From: Macrobrachium rosenbergii
Lineage: Eukaryota; Arthropoda; Malacostraca; Decapoda; Palaemonidae
Direction of reading: 5' to 3'
NCBI RefSeq assembly: GCF_040412425.1
Contig: NC_089762.1
Location: 25,422,891-25,486,890, forward strand
DNA: 64,000 bases
Shown: positions 57,641 through 64,000 of the stretch, one piece after another
Numbering within the stretch: position 1 is the stretch's first letter
How the letters are laid out: every line of letters starts with the position of its first letter
Notes under the pieces: generated by a model
The model's input: the letters and a program-made list of their open reading frames with translations, nothing else
What the model was told of the DNA's origin: nothing
Databases searched by the model: none
Made by a program: the position numbers and the translations under genes

Positions 57641-57884
57641 TTCACAGAGGAAATCTCAGACTTCGACGGGTCCTCGTAGGGAGTGACAATCGTCTCCTAA
57701 GACCACTAAGACCTCCTCTCAGCAACGTTCCTCTCAGCCGTGACCCCCTAGAGGCACAGGGGGAAGCAGAGGCAGAGCTAGAGGAGGGAAACACTAGAGA
57801 GGGTGCCCCTCTTCATCCTCTGCCTTTGGTGAGGGGCAGGGGTGCCTGGCGAGCTGTTGGGCAACTTGGCAGCAGGTAGGAGCT

Positions 57885-58130
57885 GATGATGTTCGGGTAG
57901 GATATCAATTCCCTTTCAAGTTTCGTCCTCCTTTCACAGATTGTCCTCTCCGTCAGAAGACATACCTTCCAGGCTTACCAAAGGATCTGGCTCTGTGGAA
58001 TGAAGTGAAGGGGATGATGGAGAAGGGTGATGTGGAAGTAGTGAAGGATCCTTCCATGGGTTTCTACAGTCAAGTTTTCCTGGTAGAGAAAGCATCGGGC
58101 TCCTGGAGACCAGTTGGAAACTATCCTGTA
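57885..58130 (+). pseudogene. DIRS-D reverse transcriptase N-terminus, truncated
   Basis: Frames give YQFPFKFRPPFTDCPLRQ, then VKGMMEKGDVEVVKDPSMGF/YSQVFLVEKASGSWRPVGNY. This is the RT entry motif (GA.E.V..GFYS.LFLV.K..GGWRPV). It then diverges abruptly near 58125, where the DIRS core is deleted. Confidence 0.75.
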
Positions 58131-58711
58131 TCTCCTGCGAGCAAGAGGCTTTTCTCGCAGAGAATCTTATTCTCATCATGGCAAAAGCCTGGATGTCTGG
58201 CTACTAGGAAAACTTTTCCTCCTCTTAGTCAGAGGCTTTCAACTCCTTCCTATACTCCAACAGTGGTTAGGAAGTGAGCCCTGGTGAGCAGAACCTACAA
58301 TTGGTCACTACTTACTTTTCCTCTCACAATCAGCAAGTCTCCCAATGTAAAGGGTGAAAGTTTATATTCACATGGGATAAAATCACAAATTTTTAATCAA
58401 TTTGTATTTTTCCTAGCATACAGACCTGAGGCCTTTACAATAATGGCCCACCTCAGCCACCCCTCATTCAGTTTTTCCTGGGCTGGAAGTTTGCTGGCTG
58501 CATCACAAGATTCTTGGGGGCAAGCGAGATGAGACTTCTCCCACTCGTTGGCCCCATTGGATGATGCTGTGTATTACTCCACCATACCTTGATCATATTA
58601 CACAGAATTTTTTCATAACTGGTATTCCAGGTGCGCAGGAGGATTTTCCCAATGTAAAGGCCTCATGTTTGTATGTTAGGAAAAATACAAATTGATTAAA
58701 AATTTGTGATT

Positions 58712-59965
58712 TTTCTCCAACTTTGGAGAGCACTGGGAGAATAGAAATTGGCTTGTAGCTACTGCAGTGTGCAGATGAGCCACTCTTTGGAACAGGCTGT
58801 ACCACTAAGCTTGTGCACATCAGCAAAGACACTACGTTTACATAATAATCTATAGAATCTTGGGAAACAGCACACCAGAGTCTTTAAAAAACTAAAGAAC
58901 TAACCATAGGATCTTCTCCACCCTGGCTATCAAGATTATCAAGAATCTTAACATCCCTAAACCAGAATGCAAATTTTGTAAGAATAGGTTTAGGATAACA
59001 AGTATCAGGGAGAGGGACACCCTCGACTGATTGCATAGCTTCAAAAGCTTGATGAAGTAGTTAAACCTTTTTCCTTAGGACTATCATTTGTTAGTAATTG
59101 TGGGATGAAAGACAAGCCTAACCCAAAAATAGAAAATACCAGTTTGGTCCACCGCAGATGAGGCTGAGTAATTGCTTCAAGTTTCCTCTTTAATGAATTA
59201 TTGTGATTTCTCTTAGCTATAGGGTAAATTTTATTCACAGCATGGCAAGACTCTACAAAATTATGTGTAGTTTTCATAAGAACAATTTAATCTCCATGTG
59301 TTGAATTTGGTCTTTTGTCATGATGAGCTTGTGTACATGTATTATCAAACCATGGCTTGTCATTTGTCCTGATCTTGATGACCTTTCTAGGGACATACCT
59401 TAAAATAGCCATCAACATTTCATTCAGCTTTCTCTTGGGATTTGGATCAGATATAGCATCTGAAATATTAAGTGCCTGACAAGCTTCAATAATGCAATTC
59501 AAATTGGCTTTGGATTTCAACCAGACCATTTTTCCAATGGTGGTATTAGGAATATACTGATTAACAGGTAGTATTTCCATCTCAATGGCACAGTGGTCAG
59601 AAGTGCCTATATACTCACATACCTTGGACTTAACAATGGACAGAATCAGCGGAATATAAACCGAAGATGGTTCCAAAGGGAAGTCAGCCTGCAAAGAGAG
59701 ACATATTGAAGAAAAAAGGGATAAATAGTTAAATAAAGGCATAGAAATAAAACTGGTACAGTGGAATACACTGGAATTTAGGAAATGCCAGCAGAAGGCT
59801 GGAATGAGTATTCTTATCACTGAAACATTTAGAGATCAGAAGGCTCCACAAGTGCACTAGACAAACTACTGTATTCCACATTTTAGTTTGGCCATAATAA
59901 AATTTGGTAAACTGAGTACATTAGTATTAAATTTGATATTAGAAAATGATTCACTGTTTCTCCAT
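58712..59965 (-). mobile_element. LINE second copy, 5' part
   Basis: On the minus strand the endonuclease C-terminus (59800-59520) comes first: VYIPLILSIVKSKVCEYIGTSDHCAIEMEI. The linker has PWFDNTCTQAHHDK (about 59345-59305), and a block at 59277-59080 follows. RT entry comes last, QPVPKSGSSAHCSSYKPISI then LPVLSKVGEK (58795-58715). It stops at 58712, where DIRS-D interrupts it. The 5' edge, near 59965, meets DIRS-G. Confidence 0.85.
59287..59820 (-). pseudogene. LINE endonuclease C-terminal part
   Basis: This is an open frame of 177 codons, of which the first 45 or so are doubtful. The motif GTSDHCAIE (59600-59575) is the SDH block of the apurinic-type endonuclease, with catalytic His and Asp retained. 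WLKSKANLNCIIEAC and PRKVIKIRTNDKPWFDNTC follow, the linker to RT. The endonuclease N-terminus is missing or degraded. Confidence 0.78.
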
Positions 59966-61330
59966 GAGACAGGATCATGGTAAACTGGGAGAAGTTGGAT
60001 CTCATGCCCAACAAGTAGATAAAGTACTGTACTTGGGTATGCTTTTAGACTCTGCAGCAGTGAGGGGTCTTTACATCTGACACTCTGAGAGGAAGAGAGG
60101 AAGAGAAACATTACTAAGGATACTAAGGGTTGGTTCCTGCTCTGGAATAGACAACTAGCTCAACTTTTCCAGGTTATCCTTGGCCATGTCTCAAAGACCC
60201 TCACTTCACATGAGCATAGCCACCTAGTCTCACTTCAGTAATTGCTGAAATGTCACAGCCTCTCTCAACTCATGTCATTGAGGCAAGGAAAAGGGAGGTG
60301 ATAGCATGGTGACAGGATAATGGGAATCCTTAGTAAGTTTCTCTGAACTCTCTCCCTCTCAGAATGCAGCTATTCACAGATGCAATGAATGGGGCCTAGG
60401 ATACACACCTTAGTGGCTCATTTGTTTTGGTTGTCTGGGCTCAGGACAAACTTTATCAGCTTATCAACGATGGAAATGCAGGAAGCATTGCTAATCATGC
60501 AAGTTTTCTGATAACAGTTAATAGGTCACTTGGTAGTTCTGGTAAACAACAGGACAATAGTAGTGTCATATGTAAAAGCAAAAAGGGATGGTCCCATTCC
60601 TGCTTTGCAAGTTGGCACTTGCAGATGCATGAATGGACAGTTCAGCATGCTGTTGAGCTGTCTACCAGATACTTTCTGAACAAGTGGAATGTTCTGGCAG
60701 ACCAGCACTGTCACTAGGGTTGTGTTGTAGGGATGGAGTGGTCCTTTGAAAAGCTGAGAGACTGTGCAAGCTCTGGGGTTCACCTGTTCTTGATATGTTT
60801 GCTTTCAGGCTGAACAGGAAGCCTCCAGCATCCAGTGTTTTGTTCTCCCAGTCCAGTCCCCTGGACGATGTTGGAAGTTGCATTCCAATACCTCTGGAAC
60901 AGTCTGGAAGTTGACACTTTTTTGCCATTCAGCCTGTTTCGTTGGGTGATCAACAGAGTTTTGACCACCTCAGGTTTCAGAATGACGCTGGCTACTCCTT
61001 GTTGGCCTCAAGTTGAGTGTCACCTAAATCTACTGTTTATCCTGGGTAGAGGTATCTCCCGTTGAAGTGTCCGTTCAGCAGGTTGTGGACTTCCTCGTTC
61101 ACTTTCGCCGAAGTTCCTGTCAGTCTCCTCTATAGGGCTTTTGCTCAGTCAGAAGTCATGGTTCATACTAAAAGGCATGGGTGCCCCCCCTCACTGAAGG
61201 AAGTATGCTCATGAAGATTTTTTAACTGTCTTGTCTCCGTCACCCCTCAGTAGCTTCATTCTCCTAAGTGATGCGCCTTTGTCCTTCTCAGCTTAACCCA
61301 GGGGCCTTATTTGTGAAGCAGCTGATGTGA
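59966..61330 (+). mobile_element. DIRS-G fragment (RT end to recombinase start)
   Basis: An RT C-terminal trace, VNWEKLDLMPNK (59982), is followed by RNase H blocks. These are LFTDAMNEWGLGYTP at about 60368, then SKKGWSHSCFASWHLQMHEWTVQHAVEL at 60570-60660, then RYFLNKWNVLADQ at about 60668-60707. The linker is LDMFAFRLNRKPPASSVLF..SPLDD (60790-60875), then MTLATPCWPQVECHLNLLF (60982-61040), the conserved I.PCWP..PW motif. Recombinase N-terminal sequence is poorly readable to 61330. Multiple stops. Confidence 0.72.
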
Positions 61331-61736
61331 AAGTATTTTGTAAGTGGGTTTATCTGTGATTTAGTATATAACAGTTGAATATTGCAGTAACTGTTGTCCT
61401 GCCTTTCTCTGGAGCTGCCCCTTATCGGGGGAAATGATGTTGTTGAAAAGCAATTTACCATAGACTGAGTCAGGCAGTATAATAGTTAATATAAAATTGG
61501 TGGTCTTGTTTTAACTGTTACACTGGATCTTTACAAAACCACTAAGAACATTTGCAGATCCTGAAGTATTGATGTCTAGGATATAGGAATGATGAGTGAC
61601 ATTATAGCTTTCTAAGCTGTGCAGTTATGGGCACTGTGTTGGATGGTTATGATAGGTTTGATAATTAATTCTTGCTCTGGCTTAATTCAGAATCTGCAAT
61701 GTTATGATGTTAGGATATATTTCTTTTATGTTTCAG
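61331..61736. other. End of NDUFAF4 intron 4, nothing identified
   Basis: It ends with TTTCTTTTATGTTTCAG (AG at 61735-61736). Another AG at 61689-61690 (CTTAATTCAG) would lead to a stop after five codons. Confidence 0.5.
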
Positions 61737-61790
61737 ACTCCCTTGTCAGTATGTCAGTGAAAGTATCCTGTAAATTACCTGGTCAGTCAC
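61737..61790 (+). CDS. NDUFAF4: NDUFAF4 candidate exon 5
   Basis: In phase 1 after exon 4, this reads DSLVSMSVKVSCKLPGQS. With YKIDTGLA before it, the Ser-Leu pair and the hydrophobic spacing line up with the human end (DVNSLLKYFVTFEVEIFPP). A good GTAAGT donor follows at 61791, so a last exon might lie beyond the window. Alternatively the frame continues for six residues to TAA (61808-61810), giving a 182-residue protein, close to the human 175. Those last codons would come from DIRS-E terminal sequence, which starts at about 61794. Only weak similarity supports this exon, so it is tentative. Confidence 0.45.
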
Positions 61791-62112
61791 GTAAGTTCTT
61801 CCTACACTAATACAAACCATCGGTCTTTACATAGGAATCACCTTCAGCACAAGCTGGAGCAGGCTATTCTACACAACAAGTTGTCCGGTAGTTTCACTAC
61901 AGGTGGGATGGGCGAGGGATACCCTCACCACCTTCTGTTGCTGAGTTATGCATCTGCTTGCCTTATAGCCTTCGTCCAGAGCAGACGCATTTCTATGCCT
62001 TACTCTGCCTGAATGTTTGTCGGCTGTTCTCACTGCACTTCATCCTGGTTTTTTCCTTCCTTTGTTGTGCTTTGCTTATTTTGTGATATTGTTCTTATAT
62101 TCTTGGCTTATC

Positions 62113-64000
62113 ATGCATACCCAAGAATCATCCAAGCCTAGACACCACCTTTGCCTGGGTGTTGGAGAGCTGCGATGCAACTGCTTTCTTTCATCCTTTA
62201 AAGTAGACCCGCATGCCGTTTACATTAAATGTCGCAAACGTGCGTGCTTTATGACTGATCCTTGTTCTGAGTATTGTGTTTGGTCCCTGGAGCAGTGGAT
62301 GAGGTTCACTGGAAAGAGGAAACCCAGGAGGGCTGCCCTGCCCGTCCTCAGAGGGGGTATTCTCCTTCGAGAATGCCGGGTAGCTCCTTGTCTCTTCCCA
62401 TGCGACTCCCTTTGGGTGCTACCCCATCTAGGGTAGAGGTCACCCCTCCACGTTCCCCAGTTGCTTTGACAGGTTTGCGTGGAGGGGCGGGGGCCGATCA
62501 CGATCTCTTAATGACGTCCACCATTTGTTTGGGGGAGCATTCTCCCCCTGGGCAAAGGGAGGCAGCCCCTGGTAACCCATCTTTTTCAGGTCTGGGAGAG
62601 ATTGGGAAGACCTTTCAAGATCTTAGGAACCTCTGGCCATCCCTAGGTGTTCCCAGGGAACCATTGGTGCCGGGCTTGATTGTGCACCTTAGTGCCTCCA
62701 ACCTGCCTCCCATCTTTGCTGCGTAGTTCCTGGAACTACGGTTTCAGTTACTGGATCCAAGGTCACCACAGCTACTGTTGCAGCTCCTTAGGTTAGTCAT
62801 CCTATGCCATCAACGTCAACACACCCTCCAATGTCTCCCGATGCTAAGGATTTTCTCCTGGACAAATTCACAAAGAGGTACAAATGTGACTGCAAGAGGA
62901 TGTCAAAGAAGAGACCCTGTTTGCCTTTGTCGTCGTCATCAGTATCTTCTTCTCCACCTGCTTTTGCCTCCTCCCTTTCTCCTTCTAAGGGTCCCGTTAT
63001 GCGGACAGACCCGAAGAGGGAAAAGGCAGCTGCTCTAGACCATAAGAAGTCCCGTTGGCCCTCTCACGACGTGTCTTCTTTTACGGAAGAAGCTCAAGGA
63101 TCTCTCTGTGGCTCTCCCCTGTCTACATGCAAGGAACCCATGTCTCGGACATCCCTGGACATCCACAGCGCGGAAGCACCTTGCACTCATGTCAGCCATG
63201 ACCCAGCTTCACAAGCTAAGTCTGTGTACGAGGATCCCCCACGTACATCGACACCCAAGGTACAGATGTCTGGTAAAGAAGCTTCTTCCCAGGACTCCAA
63301 GGTTCCAACCTGGAGGCTCATCCCCATCACAGACCCCATGCAGCAACGTTGTCTGCAGCACACTCCCGTGCCCCAGACGATCCGCATAGTGGACCTCTTC
63401 TATTTGCGATTCCGGATTTGTGGCTTCACCTATTCGTGGATTTCCCTGTGGAACATATATACTGTATACATTATTCGATGAAAATTTGCTTATTTGCAGT
63501 ATTTTTCATAGAGAAATATTGATAAAATACTGTATTTTCATATTTTTGTGACTAAATGTGCTTTTTGTGATAAAACTATTAAAATACTTAGGTATAAGCA
63601 TTTTTAAAGGTTTTTTTGGTGTTTGAACTATCAGAATAGGCAGTTATAAGCATTTTTAGAGGGGTGTCAAGTATTTGTGGATTTTAGCTATTTGGGGGGG
63701 GTTGTGGTACATATGTGAATACCAGGTGTTGACTGTACAGAGGTCTCCTTGGCCCGTGCTGCTGAAGGTTCTCCCACCTGGGTTCCACCAGACCCATGCA
63801 GCTACAGTAAGCGTCCACTGTCCCTGACCAGGTCACGGCCTATGGAGAGAGTGCTGATGTGCAGCATGCAGGCGTTACCCCTACCCCCAAATCTCCGAAC
63901 CAGGATTTGGCTTCCACAAGCCTCTCCATGGATGATTGGAGGAACGGGTCCCGAGTCAAGGATGCTGACCTTAGAGTTCGCACACCAGACAGAGCTTGGA
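62113..64000 (+). pseudogene. DIRS-E gag-like ORF, interrupted
   Basis: From MHTQESSKPRHHLC (62113) the frame carries FKVDPHAVYIKCRKRACFMTDPCSEYCVWSLEQWMRF. This is the shared gag motif, but one spacing is altered (CSEYCVW rather than CSECxxW). It continues to 62436. A second frame (62804-63385) is Ser/Pro/Lys-rich (SKKRPCLPLSSSSVSSSPP), with VMRTDPKREKAAALDHKKSR, and runs into the MITE. After it, 63750-64000 resumes as Pro/Ser-rich gag. Frames are broken at 62437 and by the insertion. Confidence 0.7.
63388..63734. mobile_element. MITE family copy 2, inverted, inside DIRS-E gag
   Basis: It is the reverse complement of the 52505-52819 element: AGTGGACCTCTTCTATTTGC start, TATTCGTGGATTTCCCTGTGGAAC, AACTATCAGAATAGGCAGTT, TTTTTAGAGGGGTGTCAAG and a final TGTTGACT. 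It breaks the gag frame and so is younger than DIRS-E. Confidence 0.82.

Larger units (their letters stand above)
55557..58711 (+). mobile_element. DIRS-D inserted in a LINE, both ends defined
   Basis: A 3.15-kb element whose ends are fixed by the interrupted LINE. The left repeat (55557-55720: CCTTTACATTGGGAAA, TTATGAAAAAATTCTGTGTAATATGATCAAGG) is the reverse complement of 58565-58705. A direct copy of the terminal motif (58378-58440, AAATCACAAATTTTTAATCA) precedes the right repeat, the internal complementary region arrangement. It carries gag and the start of RT. RT core, RNase H and recombinase are deleted. No duplication of LINE target sequence longer than a few T residues is seen, as expected for recombinase-mediated insertion. 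Confidence 0.88.
61794..64000 (+). mobile_element. DIRS-E, 5' terminal repeat and gag, runs off the window
   Basis: The left end GTTCTTCCTACACTAATACAAACC (61794) and TTTACATAGGAATCACCTTCAGCACAAGCTGG match the DIRS ends at 8410 and 5282. Gag begins at about 62113 and is interrupted by a MITE (63388-63734). RT is not reached before 64000. Confidence 0.8.

Overview
This is eukaryotic nuclear DNA. It holds one intron-rich host gene buried in transposons. Very large introns, long (TA)n, (GA)n and (ATT)n microsatellites, no operon-like coding, and many DIRS-type tyrosine-recombinase retrotransposons next to piggyBac, Tigger-like and LINE copies all suggest a malacostracan crustacean, most likely a decapod. 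DIRS1-like elements are known to be widespread in Decapoda. I cannot name the species from sequence alone.

Host gene. Four well-supported coding exons (7636-7792, 8281-8375, 35133-35228, 47971-48097) and one tentative exon (from 61737) on the + strand encode NDUFAF4 (HRPAP20/C6orf66 family), a mitochondrial complex I assembly factor. Intron phases are consistent at every junction. About 550 coding bases are spread over more than 54 kb; introns 2 (26.8 kb) and 4 (13.6 kb) are mostly transposon.

Layout. 1-1330: AT-rich, no identified gene. 1390-4630: foldback and tandem repeats. 5282-7235: deleted DIRS copy. 7636-8375: NDUFAF4 exons 1-2. 8405-10270: DIRS gag remnant. 10271-11311: small DNA transposon. 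12239-18512: the most complete DIRS element (DIRS-A), with inverted terminal repeats, internal complementary region, gag, RT, RNase H and tyrosine recombinase. About 18845-27050: minus-strand DIRS-B, split by a 5965-bp piggyBac (20322-26286) that sits precisely at TTAA and carries a 382-bp satellite. About 27060-30430 and 31290-34140: two more DIRS copies. 35133-35228: exon 3. 35344-37540: AT-rich repeats. 37.5-41.3 kb: minus-strand gypsy-type gag-protease with a minisatellite leader. 42.9-47.7 kb: LINE RT fragment, Tigger-like elements and microsatellites. 47971-48097: exon 4. 48.3-50.2 kb: minus-strand LINE with (TAA)n tail and nested MITE. 50.4-53.9 kb: small DIRS derivatives and a MITE. 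55.28-59.97 kb: a second LINE copy split by DIRS-D. 59.97-61.33 kb: DIRS-G. 61737-61810: candidate exon 5. 61794-64000: DIRS-E, hit by a second MITE copy.

Almost every element is decayed by frameshifts, stops or active-site changes. The main value of the window is the nested insertion order, which dates elements relative to each other and defines several ends to within a few bases. I see no CRISPR, no rRNA or canonical tRNA gene, and no recognisable virus gene.
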